From Yamadazyma tenuis (lineage: Eukaryota > Ascomycota > Pichiomycetes > Serinales > Debaryomycetaceae): 64,000 nt of DNA. Numbering within the stretch: position 1 is the stretch's first letter; every line of letters begins with the position of its first letter. The position numbers and the translations under genes are program-made. The stretch lies in the NCBI RefSeq assembly GCF_029203305.1, contig NC_089462.1, positions 1,116,001 through 1,180,000 of the forward strand, in the 5' to 3' direction. A model generated the notes under the pieces. It was not told the origin of the DNA. It worked only from the letters and a program-made list of their open reading frames with translations, and ran no database searches. Shown piece after piece: positions 18,665 to 28,618 of the stretch.

Positions 18665-21600
18665 ATGACAGTGGGTAACATTAAAATTGCTATTGATCGT
18701 GGTGGAACGTTCACCGACGTGTTGGCCATCATTCCAGGTCAGCCTGATTTCATGTTCAAGTTACTTTCAGTAGATCCAAGCAACTACAAGGATGCTAATA
18801 TCGAAGGTATCAGAAGGGTTTTAGAACACATCCAGAACAGAAAAATAAGCAAGGGAGAACTATTGGACACTAGTTGCATTTCTTCCATCCGATTGGGAAC
18901 AACGGTTGCAACCAATGCATTGTTAGAAAGAAAAGGGGAAAGAATGGCATTTCTTGTCACCAAAGGTTTCAAGGACTTGTTGAAAATTGGTGACCAGACC
19001 AGACCAGATTTGTTTGCTTTGAGGATTATCAAGCCTGAGCCATTGTATGAAGAGGTGGTTGAAATCGACGAAAAAGTCACGATTCCAGGAGCTACTGAAG
19101 ATCCTGAAAGAGTGAACTTTTCATCCAAAGTGGATGGTAAGGAATACATCCTCGGGGCCAGTAGGGATGTATTTAAGGTATTGAAAGATCTTGATGAAAG
19201 TGATTCAAGACTTAAATTGGAACAATTAAGGGCTAAAGGTATCAAGTCAGTTGCCATTTGTTTAGTCCATGGATACAGTTTTCAAGATCACGAAAGAAAG
19301 TTGAAGCAGATTGCTGAGGAAGTAGGATTCGAACATATTTCTGTTTCACATGAGCTTATACCTATGATCAGTGCCATCCCTAGAGCCCAATCAACTGTTT
19401 GTGACGGTTACCTTACACCGGTAGTGAAAGAGTATATTCAAAATCTTCTCGCAGGTTTTGCAAAGGGAACAGAGAACACTACCAGAATTGAATTCATGCA
19501 ATCTGATGGTGGTTTATGTTCTTGGAAGGGGTTCACTGGGTTAAAGGCTTTACTCTCTGGACCTGCTGGTGGTGTTGTCGGTGAAGCCGAAACATGTTAC
19601 GATGAAGACGAAGGAACCCCAATCGTGGGTTTTGATATGGGTGGAACTTCAACAGATGTCTCCAGGTACGCTGGGAACTACGAATTAGTATTCAAGAGCA
19701 CCACTGCGGGTGTTCAAATTGCTGCTCCTCAATTAGATATCAACACGGTTGCGGCTGGTGGTGGATCCATTTTGACTTATAGACACGGGGTGTTCAAAGT
19801 TGGACCTGAATCAGCTGGTGCCCATCCAGGTCCTGCTTGTTATCGAAAAGGTGGCCCATTAACCATCACCGATGCCAACTTGATAACCGGGAGAATCTTG
19901 CCCCAGTTTTTCCCCAAGATCTTTGGTCCTACTGAAGACCAGCCTTTGGACTTTGATATTGTCGAGGAAAAGTTTAAACAGTTGACCAAACAGATCAACC
20001 AAGAAAACCCCGATAAACAATTAACTCCTTACGAAGTTGCGTTGGGGTTCTTGAAAGTGGCTAACTTTTCCATGGCCAAACCGATAAGAGTCTTAACTGA
20101 TTCCAGAGGGTTTGATGTTTCCAGTCATAACCTTGCTTCTTTTGGAGGTGCTGGAGGTCAGCATGCTGTGTCTATTGCCCAAATCTTGAAAATGAAGAGA
20201 GTAGTCATCCACAGATATTCCTCCGTTTTGTCTGCTTATGGTATTGCTTTGGCCGATGTTGTGCAAGAGAATCAAAAACCTTGTCACGAAAAGTACACGG
20301 AACAGAGTAGAGACCAGCTTTTGATCGATTGCGAGAACTTAGTTACCACTGTCAAAGCTAAGTTGATAGAACAGTCGATCGAGGAGAATAGCATTGACGT
20401 GGAGATCTTCTTCAATATGGGATACGCTGGTTCTGATACATTTTTGATGATTTCGCAGCCAAAGGATGGCAATTTCTACAAATCATTTACTGAAGTGCAT
20501 GAACGGGAATTCTCTTTTGTGGACCGGGAAAGAGATGTGATTGTCCATGATATTCGTGTTAGAGCCTCTGGTAGCTTGTCCAAAATTAAGGAAATTTCCC
20601 CATACAAGGATTTGGCATCTTTAGAGGCTTCTGGTAGAATCACTGCCATTGAACGGGGGATCGAAGTTGCAACCACTAAAATCCACTTTGATGAAGGTGT
20701 TTTAGACACCGAGATATTTCAATTGAGTGATATCCCAGTGGGTTCTCTTGTAGCTGGACCAGCATTGATTTTAGATACAACCCAAACCATCTTGGTAACT
20801 CCAGCTTCCAAGGCCACTATTTTGAATCGACACATTCTTGTGGACTTGGAAGAGGGTGGGCATTCCCAATTTTCCACAGACTACGTTGACCCAATTCTTT
20901 TGTCAGTTTTTGCCAATAGATTCACCTCAATTGCCGAAGACATGGGGAGAACCTTACAAAAGATCAGCATCAGTGCCAATATCAAAGAAAGACTCGACTT
21001 TTCTTGTGCACTTTTTGATGAAGAAGGTGATTTAGTAGCTAACGCTCCTCATGTACCTGTTCACTTGGGATCTATGTCTAATAGTATTAGATATGCTAAA
21101 AAGTACTGGGCAGAGAACATTCATCCCGGTGATATCTTAGCTACTAACCACCCTATTGCTGGTGGAACTCATTTGCCAGATATCACGTTGATTTCTCCCG
21201 TTTTCATTAATGGTAAGATTGTATTCTTTACAGCTTCTAGGGCCCATCATGCTGAGATTGGTGGTTCAGTTCCAGGTTCATGTGCTGCTGATGCTACTTC
21301 TCTTTACGAAGAAGGTGCCCAGTTCGTTGCATGGAAGATTGTTAGTAATGGGAAGTTCGATTATGATGGTGTACAAAAACACTTTATTGACGAACCCGCT
21401 CAATACCCAGGCTGCTCTGGGAGTAGAAAAATCGAAGATAACATTTCAGACTTGAAGGCACAAATTGCTTCCAACCAAAGAGGGGTCAACTTGTTGCTTG
21501 AGCTCTTCAAAGAGTATGGTACTGAAACGGTTTTATTCTACATGAAGGGTGTTGAAAACACTGCTGAAAATGCCGTAAGAAGTTTCTTGAGGAGAGTTGC

Positions 21601-22588
21601 TATTGAAAAGAAGGGCTTGCTTCCGTTGAAGGCAGAAGAGATCTTGGATGATGGTTCTAAGATTACTGTTAGTATCGATATCAAGGAAGATGGTTCTGCA
21701 GTCTACGATTTCACTGGAACTAGTGAAGAAGCTTTCAACTGTGGTAACGCTCCAATTGCAATTACTTATGCTTGTATTATTTACTGCTTGCGTTTGATGG
21801 TGAACTCGGACATTCCATTGAACGAGGGATGTCTTAAGCCCATCACTCCAATCATTCCAGAAGGAAGTCTTTTGAATCCTTCACCATACGCAGCAGTTTC
21901 GGCTGCGAACTCTGCAACTGCCCAAAGATTAACTGATACTATCTTAAAAGCATATGAGATATCTGGAGCTTGTTCTGGTTCGAACAACACCTTGGCCTTT
22001 GGTAAAGGTGGAATTGAAGCTGGTGTCATGAAACAAGGATTTGCTATGGTCGAAACCATTGGTGGCGGTATTGGTGCTATTGATGGGTACGACGGATTTT
22101 CCGGTGTTCAATGTCATATGACCAATACCAAGATTACTGATCCTGAAGTGTTGGAATTGAGATACCCGGTTGTACTTCACGAGTTTAGTATTAGAGAGAA
22201 TTCGGGTGGCGATGGTAAGTACAAAGGAGGTGATGGCTTGGAAAGACTTTATGAGTTTACTTCTCCCTTGTCATGCACCATGAGAACCCAAAGAAGGGTG
22301 AACGCTCCTTACGGTATGAAAGGTGGAAAAGAAGCTCTTAGAGGTGAAAACAGATTGGGAAGAAGGAGAGACAACAAAGTACAATGGATCTTACTTCCTT
22401 CATTTGCTCAGTTTAAAGTTGAAGCAGGTGACTTTGTCAGAATTAGAACACCTGGTGGAGGTGGGTTTGGTGCTCCAGAAGAAGTATCTCTGGTTACGAC
22501 TTCAAAAGGTCCAACTCCTAAGGTCCATATTCCTCTAGCTGGAGGAACCATTACCCAATTGACTAATCTCAGCAACAGTTCTCAATAG
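18665..22588 (+). CDS. OXP1: ATP-dependent 5-oxoprolinase
   Basis: 1307 aa, close to yeast Oxp1 (about 1286). It has both halves of the family in one chain: an N-terminal hydantoinase A-like ATP-binding part (IDRGGTFTDVLA at residue 9, GFDMGGTSTDVSRY near 325, GGGSIL, GPESAGAHPGPACYR, SFGGAGGQHA) and a hydantoinase B-like part from about residue 740 (DFSCALFD, HVPVHLGSM, DILATNHP..GGTHLPDIT, GGGGFG at the end). The enzyme opens 5-oxo-L-proline to L-glutamate with ATP hydrolysis in the cytosol, closing the gamma-glutamyl/glutathione salvage route or feeding external pyroglutamate into nitrogen metabolism. Divergent partner is a DAL5-type permease. Intact, no frame breaks. Confidence 0.97.
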   Translation: MTVGNIKIAIDRGGTFTDVLAIIPGQPDFMFKLLSVDPSNYKDANIEGIRRVLEHIQNRKISKGELLDTSCISSIRLGTTVATNALLERKGERMAFLVTKGFKDLLKIGDQTRPDLFALRIIKPEPLYEEVVEIDEKVTIPGATEDPERVNFSSKVDGKEYILGASRDVFKVLKDLDESDSRLKLEQLRAKGIKSVAICLVHGYSFQDHERKLKQIAEEVGFEHISVSHELIPMISAIPRAQSTVCDGYLTPVVKEYIQNLLAGFAKGTENTTRIEFMQSDGGLCSWKGFTGLKALLSGPAGGVVGEAETCYDEDEGTPIVGFDMGGTSTDVSRYAGNYELVFKSTTAGVQIAAPQLDINTVAAGGGSILTYRHGVFKVGPESAGAHPGPACYRKGGPLTITDANLITGRILPQFFPKIFGPTEDQPLDFDIVEEKFKQLTKQINQENPDKQLTPYEVALGFLKVANFSMAKPIRVLTDSRGFDVSSHNLASFGGAGGQHAVSIAQILKMKRVVIHRYSSVLSAYGIALADVVQENQKPCHEKYTEQSRDQLLIDCENLVTTVKAKLIEQSIEENSIDVEIFFNMGYAGSDTFLMISQPKDGNFYKSFTEVHEREFSFVDRERDVIVHDIRVRASGSLSKIKEISPYKDLASLEASGRITAIERGIEVATTKIHFDEGVLDTEIFQLSDIPVGSLVAGPALILDTTQTILVTPASKATILNRHILVDLEEGGHSQFSTDYVDPILLSVFANRFTSIAEDMGRTLQKISISANIKERLDFSCALFDEEGDLVANAPHVPVHLGSMSNSIRYAKKYWAENIHPGDILATNHPIAGGTHLPDITLISPVFINGKIVFFTASRAHHAEIGGSVPGSCAADATSLYEEGAQFVAWKIVSNGKFDYDGVQKHFIDEPAQYPGCSGSRKIEDNISDLKAQIASNQRGVNLLLELFKEYGTETVLFYMKGVENTAENAVRSFLRRVAIEKKGLLPLKAEEILDDGSKITVSIDIKEDGSAVYDFTGTSEEAFNCGNAPIAITYACIIYCLRLMVNSDIPLNEGCLKPITPIIPEGSLLNPSPYAAVSAANSATAQRLTDTILKAYEISGACSGSNNTLAFGKGGIEAGVMKQGFAMVETIGGGIGAIDGYDGFSGVQCHMTNTKITDPEVLELRYPVVLHEFSIRENSGGDGKYKGGDGLERLYEFTSPLSCTMRTQRRVNAPYGMKGGKEALRGENRLGRRRDNKVQWILLPSFAQFKVEAGDFVRIRTPGGGGFGAPEEVSLVTTSKGPTPKVHIPLAGGTITQLTNLSNSSQ

Positions 22589-22804
22589 ATAATTCAAATA
22601 TATATCATCATTTATGAATGGTACTAGAACAAGTATCCTTTTAAGTTATAAATTCTTGTTACTGCCGTACCTAGGAGAAAAAGCTCTTTTCTGTTGGACA
22701 AATAGTAGTTAAACTGAAACTAGTAGCGCAAATTTGCAACAAACACAGATTAAATCTTACGAAATCTTCATTATGGTGTCTATACATATACTTTTAGTAC
22801 GTCC

Positions 22805-25108
22805 TTATTCTATCCACGACCTTCCAGCGGGAAAGTTCTCTACCTTAAGATCTGCTCTCTTGACCACAGAGTTGGAATTTTCAAGACCTTGTCTTTTCTT
22901 TTGCGATCTCAAGGCACTATTGAAGTTTCCACCATTACCAATGACAGAATTCAATACCGAGTCAACTGGCATAGGTCTTAACTTTTGGTCATTAGCATCC
23001 TGTTTAATTACCAAAGACTGGTTCACCCTTTTCCCTTCGTTGAACAAACCAGTCTTATCAATAATATGAATAGTGTAGCTTAATCCTTCATGGGTGTACT
23101 GGTCTACGAAAAGATCCAACCTGTCCCCATCAAATATCTGGATCTTATTCCCCTTACCAATCTTTCCACCATTGAGAAAGCAAGAATTGGTGCTAAAATC
23201 AAGAAGCCATATATCTTCAAGACAATGAGCGGGACTTTCATAAATGCTGAGCTCCATCACCGGATGCCTTCTTCTATTTAACAAACAGTGTATTTTCGAC
23301 ATTCTGTCATCGTTGATGTAAGTGTCACAGGTTTCATTTCTGCCTATTGCGTATGGGTTGATACCTTGTCGTATGACAATAGGCTTATCAAGCATCAGGT
23401 CTTTAGTAGGTTCTAGCATGATAAATGTATCAAGAGGCAAGTTTGTGAATTTTTTCTGGGGGCCCTCCATGGGTTGTCCACTTACTGCTTGAGTAGTTGA
23501 TTGTTTGATAAAACCATTGACTTTCGTGAAATCATCGTTATCTCGCTTGACTGGCTGACTTTGTGGTAAAGGAACCACTCTTTTGGGAACCTTGAATTCT
23601 TCTTTCTTTAATGGCCTCATCATCATATCTTGGTCTTGATCATCGATTTGATTGTTGGAGGTGATTGAAATGCCGTTGTCAATCTTTCGTAGTTGCTGAG
23701 ATTGTGATTGTGATAAACTGAGTCTTTGGGACTGCGAGCCTCCATTGGCGGGAAACTCAAGGTCATCTCCCATGCCATCATCAATAGACTTAATCCATTC
23801 GTGGTTCAATGCTTGTTCAGTGGTGAATCTATCTTCTGGTTTTACAATAAGGCAGTTTTTGATGAAGTCAAGTCCGAGCTCACTAACTTTGTACATGTTC
23901 AAAGGACTAGTATGGTACTGTCCAGATTTGATTTTAGAAAACATTTGGTTTTGTGTTTTGCCATTAAATGGTAAGTGAGATGTTAACAAAACATAAACCA
24001 AACAGCCCAATGACCATATGTCCACCGAATTGTCGTACAATGTATTTGGGGATTGTGATTGGGTCTGTGTCTGCGTGGGTTGTGAGGCTCCATATTTCCC
24101 CGTGATTATCTCGGGTGCAACATAGGCTAAAGTACCACAAAATGTTTTCATGAAGGTTGAATTATCACTGATCTTGGCCAAACCAAAATCACTGATTTTC
24201 ACCACAATTGGATCATCACTCATGATGAGGATGTTGTCAGGTTTCAAGTCCCGGTGACTTATTCCTTTACTATGCACATAATGAATCCCTTTCAATATTT
24301 GCTTGGTTATAACTCTGGTGGCCTCTTCACCGATAGCCCCATTTGCTGCCACAAAATCCATGAGGTCTCCACCGGGAACAAACTCCATCACAAGATAGTA
24401 GTTATCCAAATCCTCATAAAAGGACTTAAGTTTGACGATATTGGGATGATTCAACTTGCGTAAAATGCTCAACTCTCTCTCTACTTCAACCATACCTCCG
24501 CCTGTATTCAAAGCCTTCCGCTTGTTGATAATCTTGACAGCATACGCATCGCCGGTAGCCCTCTCTATAACTTTTTTTACGGTAGCAAACGCTCCCTGAC
24601 CGATGGTTTCATTATGAACAATAAAATCCTTATATATGCCTTCGTCTTTGATGGTTGAATTGTGGTTACTGGGATTGAACAAGTCAGAGAATAACACCAC
24701 GAACTTCAATTCATCTTTTCTGACACCATTCCCCACTGATACCTCATCACCTTGGTTGAGCATATAATTAGACCCCTTCACTAGTCGATTATTGTTCAAA
24801 TAAGTACCATTTGTAGACGTGTCTTGAACCCACAACGTCTTACCGTCGATGTTGAACCAGAACTTGAAGTGTTTGTTCAGATATCGCGTGCTGTTATTTA
24901 GTATAAAATCGTTTTCCTGGTTTCTTCCAAAGCTCCAACTCTTCTTGCCGCCGCTTATATTAAAGTCAAAAAAAGTGTATTGCCCAGTGGTACAGATTAG
25001 ACGGCACAAATGATTAGGATCCGTCGAGGGAGCCTGAGTGCTAGGTGACTGCTGTGTAGGCTGGGTGGCCTGGGTCGGCTCCATCGTTTGTGAGGGTTGA
25101 GTTCTCAT
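22805..25108 (-). CDS. RAD53: Rad53/Chk2 checkpoint kinase
   Basis: 767 aa with the full Rad53 order. N-terminal SQ/TQ cluster (residues 3-25), first FHA domain about 35-150 (FGRN at 60-63, STNGTYLN), kinase domain about 170-450 (GQGAFATVKK, AVKIINK, HRDLKPDN, DFGLA, FCGTLAYVAPE), second FHA domain about 570-690 (YAIGRNETCDTYI.DDRMSKIHC), basic C-terminus. Two FHA domains separate it from Dun1. Rad53 is phosphorylated by Mec1/Tel1 and, through Rad9 and Mrc1, transmits DNA-damage and replication-stress signals. The segment after the APE motif carries an unusual TQ/SQ-rich insert. An MluI box lies about 50 bp upstream of the ATG. Confidence 0.97.
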   Translation of the reverse strand: MRTQPSQTMEPTQATQPTQQSPSTQAPSTDPNHLCRLICTTGQYTFFDFNISGGKKSWSFGRNQENDFILNNSTRYLNKHFKFWFNIDGKTLWVQDTSTNGTYLNNNRLVKGSNYMLNQGDEVSVGNGVRKDELKFVVLFSDLFNPSNHNSTIKDEGIYKDFIVHNETIGQGAFATVKKVIERATGDAYAVKIINKRKALNTGGGMVEVERELSILRKLNHPNIVKLKSFYEDLDNYYLVMEFVPGGDLMDFVAANGAIGEEATRVITKQILKGIHYVHSKGISHRDLKPDNILIMSDDPIVVKISDFGLAKISDNSTFMKTFCGTLAYVAPEIITGKYGASQPTQTQTQSQSPNTLYDNSVDIWSLGCLVYVLLTSHLPFNGKTQNQMFSKIKSGQYHTSPLNMYKVSELGLDFIKNCLIVKPEDRFTTEQALNHEWIKSIDDGMGDDLEFPANGGSQSQRLSLSQSQSQQLRKIDNGISITSNNQIDDQDQDMMMRPLKKEEFKVPKRVVPLPQSQPVKRDNDDFTKVNGFIKQSTTQAVSGQPMEGPQKKFTNLPLDTFIMLEPTKDLMLDKPIVIRQGINPYAIGRNETCDTYINDDRMSKIHCLLNRRRHPVMELSIYESPAHCLEDIWLLDFSTNSCFLNGGKIGKGNKIQIFDGDRLDLFVDQYTHEGLSYTIHIIDKTGLFNEGKRVNQSLVIKQDANDQKLRPMPVDSVLNSVIGNGGNFNSALRSQKKRQGLENSNSVVKRADLKVENFPAGRSWIE

Positions 25109-25155
25109 GCAGTTACAGCCTTTGACTAAGCTTTAGAGGAATCGATTTTCTCTGA

Positions 25156-25161
25156 ACGCGT
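25156..25161. promoter_or_regulatory. MluI cell-cycle box (ACGCGT) upstream of RAD53
   Basis: Perfect MBF core ACGCGT 48 bp upstream of the RAD53 start, in the short gap after PTR2. Consistent with G1/S expression of DNA-damage and replication genes. Confidence 0.5.
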
Positions 25162-25233
25162 CTTACAATGTGCGACTCAACTTTTTTTTGGATACGTTTA
25201 CTTGTACAGATATTCTATATGACATAAAGAGCT

Positions 25234-26976
25234 TCATACGTTTCTTAATGAATGGGAAATGGAAGCCACAGGGATCAAGTCTTCGGATGGATCTTTGTCG
25301 TAGTCTAATTGATTTAATTCTTCTTCTTTATCATTGTAGTGGTGGAAGATAAGCCAAAACAAACATCCAGCAATAAAACAGGCAACGGCTAACCCAGTAT
25401 AAGACCACACAAATTTAGGGTTTTTAGATGTTGGTGACAAGGCAATTCCAATGGCAGAACCAAAGGCATTGGTCAACAAGTATAAGGAAGTGATAAACGA
25501 TTTCATTGATACTGGGGCTTTAGTATAAGCATATTCCAATCCAGTGATGTTAGCAAAGATTTCAGATAATCCAATTAATACATAAGCTGGAGTTTGGAGA
25601 GCAATATGAATGTGGTTTGGAGTGTTAGCATACTTGGAATTACAGGCCTTTGGCATGTCATAACATGGACCGGCTTTGTAAACGTAGTATTGTAAGACGG
25701 CTGCGTATACCATGGCACCAGTTGCCCACATGAATCCAAAGAAGATTCTGGTGATCGATTTGAAAGGAGTGAACTTTCTGATTAATGGGTAGAACACTCT
25801 GTCACAAAGTGGCACAAACACAATAATAGCAAGGGAGTTGATGACACTCAAAATATCGTTTGGTAAACCATGCAATTCCATCATACCAGCTTGGGACACA
25901 AAATTGTTGGTCATTTGGCCGTAAACAAGCCAGTAAATTGGATAGAAACAAAACAATTTGCAAGCAAAGAAAGCTCTTCTGACTTCGTCCACAAAGTGGT
26001 CACTCCAAGGGTAGTTGGCTTCTGGTTTCACAGAAGGTTTAACAGTTTCAAAGTTGAGCCTGTTCTTCAAGGCAATGAAGAGAATCCTGAAACATTTGGC
26101 GATGATTTTGTCACCTACAGGAACTTTCACATATTGGTTTCTTCCGAGTACCAAGGCGATGACGGCAAGAAAGAAGAAGCAGAATGGTAACAAATAAGCA
26201 GCCCAAAATCCCACATGTTTTTCCAATTGCGTAGTAGCCACAACCGACAAGGAGCCGATGTTGATCATGAAATAAAAAATCATAAACACATTTTGAATGG
26301 TTAAAGCTGGGTCAACTACCACTCTTTCTCCCGACTCCATAATCTTGATGTAAGGTTTCTCTTTTGGAACTTGATCAGCAATCAAAGGAGAGACATTAGA
26401 CTTGACACCACCGGTTGCAATGCCGATGATGATAATTGCAGTGACAAATCCACCCAATGAGGTATTTTTATCAGCCACAGAAGGTATGGAGGTGATGAAT
26501 AAGATGAAAATACCCACAATGTAGATACCACAAAACACACTAATAGATTTGAACTTTCCCAAGTAGGTGTCGGCAATCCAAGCCCCAAAAATTGGTGTAA
26601 CGTAACACCAAAACTGGAAAAAGTATGATAAAGCAGTGGCAGAAGAGTTACCTAAGCTCAATACACCAGCCGGAGAATCAGAAGGAGTGTTTTGCATATA
26701 GTTTTGGAATGGTGTAGACAATCCATAATAACTGAATCTCTCAGCCAATTCCACTATTGCTACTAACCAGCACCTTATGGGGATTGAGCCAGATATATGT
26801 CTTAAAGTCTTCAACTCTTCAGTGGTAGCCTCAACCTTTTCCTCAGTTGACAGTGACTGTGAATCTTCATCAGCCAAAGCCTTCAAGGAACCTGATGAAG
26901 CATATTTCTTTTCTTCTTTAAGAGCCGTTTCGTTGACTCTGGGTTCGACAATTTTAGATTCGGACACAGCAGACAT
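25234..26976 (-). CDS. PTR2: Di/tripeptide:proton symporter (Ptr2, POT family)
   Basis: 580 aa from the ATG at 26976; the frame upstream opens only at a TTG. The POT/PTR signatures are present: ELAERFSYYGLSTPFQNYMQ in the first membrane region, AWIADTYLGKFKSI (loop 2-3), GIATGGVKSNVSPLIADQ, and FYFMINIGSL in the fifth segment. About 12 membrane segments are visible, with the fungal central loop and soluble ends. Ptr2 imports di- and tripeptides with protons at the plasma membrane as a nitrogen source; in yeasts it is induced by peptides and repressed by good nitrogen sources. A 1.6-kb gene-free region upstream probably carries its control sequences. Confidence 0.92.
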   Translation of the reverse strand: MSAVSESKIVEPRVNETALKEEKKYASSGSLKALADEDSQSLSTEEKVEATTEELKTLRHISGSIPIRCWLVAIVELAERFSYYGLSTPFQNYMQNTPSDSPAGVLSLGNSSATALSYFFQFWCYVTPIFGAWIADTYLGKFKSISVFCGIYIVGIFILFITSIPSVADKNTSLGGFVTAIIIIGIATGGVKSNVSPLIADQVPKEKPYIKIMESGERVVVDPALTIQNVFMIFYFMINIGSLSVVATTQLEKHVGFWAAYLLPFCFFFLAVIALVLGRNQYVKVPVGDKIIAKCFRILFIALKNRLNFETVKPSVKPEANYPWSDHFVDEVRRAFFACKLFCFYPIYWLVYGQMTNNFVSQAGMMELHGLPNDILSVINSLAIIVFVPLCDRVFYPLIRKFTPFKSITRIFFGFMWATGAMVYAAVLQYYVYKAGPCYDMPKACNSKYANTPNHIHIALQTPAYVLIGLSEIFANITGLEYAYTKAPVSMKSFITSLYLLTNAFGSAIGIALSPTSKNPKFVWSYTGLAVACFIAGCLFWLIFHHYNDKEEELNQLDYDKDPSEDLIPVASISHSLRNV

Positions 26977-28618
26977 TTGAACGAGGAACAAAAATTAAAA
27001 TTGGTCAAGCTCTGGGGATTATAAATAATTGTGAATTCCGGCACAAGAGCTTGAATATGTCTAATCTGTATCCAATGTGGCAGACTGGGAACCGGAAAAA
27101 AGAAAGTACAGTGGCACCTTACTGAAGAAAAACCGCTCTAACGTGAGCTTCCACGTTCCGGGCACATACCGTGACTAAGTAATTGCCGTAATAAAAGGTT
27201 GCAATTTCTTACATGTCATGCAATATCTCCGTTTAGGGTTCTATGGGTTTACACGGTATGTCCACAAATAAGCTTTGTCTTCCCCGTCTTTTCGAGGGGT
27301 TTTATTATACTCTTGCTTGGTTACGGGTGTGCCATCCAAGTCGCGGCATGAATAACAGCTTCCTCCAAAAAAATGTATGCTCTAAAATGCTTGTAAGTAG
27401 TATTAGGTGTGCGCAATTTCTAGCCTGTATAAACGCATAGCGTGCATGCGATGCGATGAGACGGCTGCTTCAACAAGCGCATCAAGGAAACCAATGACGA
27501 GTGGGAGGCATCTTCCCACCACAAAATATAGCATCCTACCCTACCACAACTGCCACCTAGCTGACAGGAAATCACAAATTGCCATCAGGATCTTCGGATC
27601 TCCGGTCGAGTTGTGGTCGGGCTGAATTAAGGGGTATACTTTGTAGCACAATATGCTATACCGGTACATTGCACACGGCGAAAATGGACCGCCATAGTGC
27701 CGTAGGAATGTATGGCATAACTTGAATAGCGTTAGCGTTTTCGCCAATGCCAAAACTCAAACCTAGCAGGTAGGGAAATTCTTAACCTTCTAATTCACTC
27801 TGGGCTTTGTTGTTGATCCACTACTAACCAATACCCAGGAATATTATTACGGTGGTGTTAGAAACTTGGCGTGTTTGCCATTAAACTTAGTATGTTTCAA
27901 GGCACTCCACAAATTAGGCTTTCGGGCTCATAAGTTCTCAAACCGGGTATGTAATATACAACCAGTGGCATGTTGCGATTGTGGGTAAGTGTTACCCTTG
28001 GGCTTGTGATCCCACGATGTAACTGAAAGAATCTGAATCTTTGAAAATTTGGAAATTGTGTCAATTGTGTCGGATGCAGCTCCATTTATATTCGCCATAT
28101 TTTTGGTGCCGCAATTGATGCTTATCAGAATCGGGGCAAAATTTCACGATTACCGGATAAGAGTCAATGCATGCCACTGAAGCTGGGTAAGGCGGGACCA
28201 CACTTGGGGCTTTCTGAATAGGGACATCGTAATTTTGTGCATGTTGGTTTACGTTTTACTCTGATTTTCGGTGAATGTAGAGACAACCGTTTGAATGTCT
28301 TTTTCGGTGGGTGTTTGAATGCCTTTTTCGGTGGGTTTTTGAATATCTTTTTCTGTGGGTGTATGGGTCAGAAATGCTGCTACATTTGTGTGCATGGGTT
28401 CAACCTGAACTTGTGTGTTTTCCATTTTGATATGTGTTCCCTCTTCTTGATGCCTGCGATGGACGGCTGCAATGTATTATGCTTCGTCACATGACCTGTG
28501 AACACCTCAAGACACAAACGCAGCAGCTTTTTAAGAGTACTCCGACCTCCATATAAAGCATAGTATGTGTTTTCTAGATCTTTGAACTTCTCTCTACATA
28601 TCTTAATATATAAGTTGT
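26977..28618. other. Gene-free region upstream of PTR2
   Basis: 1.64 kb between the PTR2 start and the MEU1 stop. I find no plausible gene or tRNA. An 86-codon frame at 28237-28494 begins at GTG and consists largely of a translated tandem repeat, so I do not call it. The region holds a 3 x 24 bp direct repeat (listed separately) and is probably an extended PTR2 regulatory region. Confidence 0.5.
28290..28361 (+). repeat. Three tandem copies of a 24-bp unit
   Basis: Units at 28290-28313, 28314-28337 and 28338-28361, each beginning TTTGAAT and ending GTGGGTG or GTGGGTT. The first two differ at 2 positions and the third at a few more. The 24-bp length keeps an open frame, but no gene is evident. 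Confidence 0.85.

Noticed and set aside
28237..28494. 86-codon Cys/Phe-rich frame over the 24-bp repeat
   Set aside because: Begins with GTG and is mostly translated repeat; kept only as a finding.
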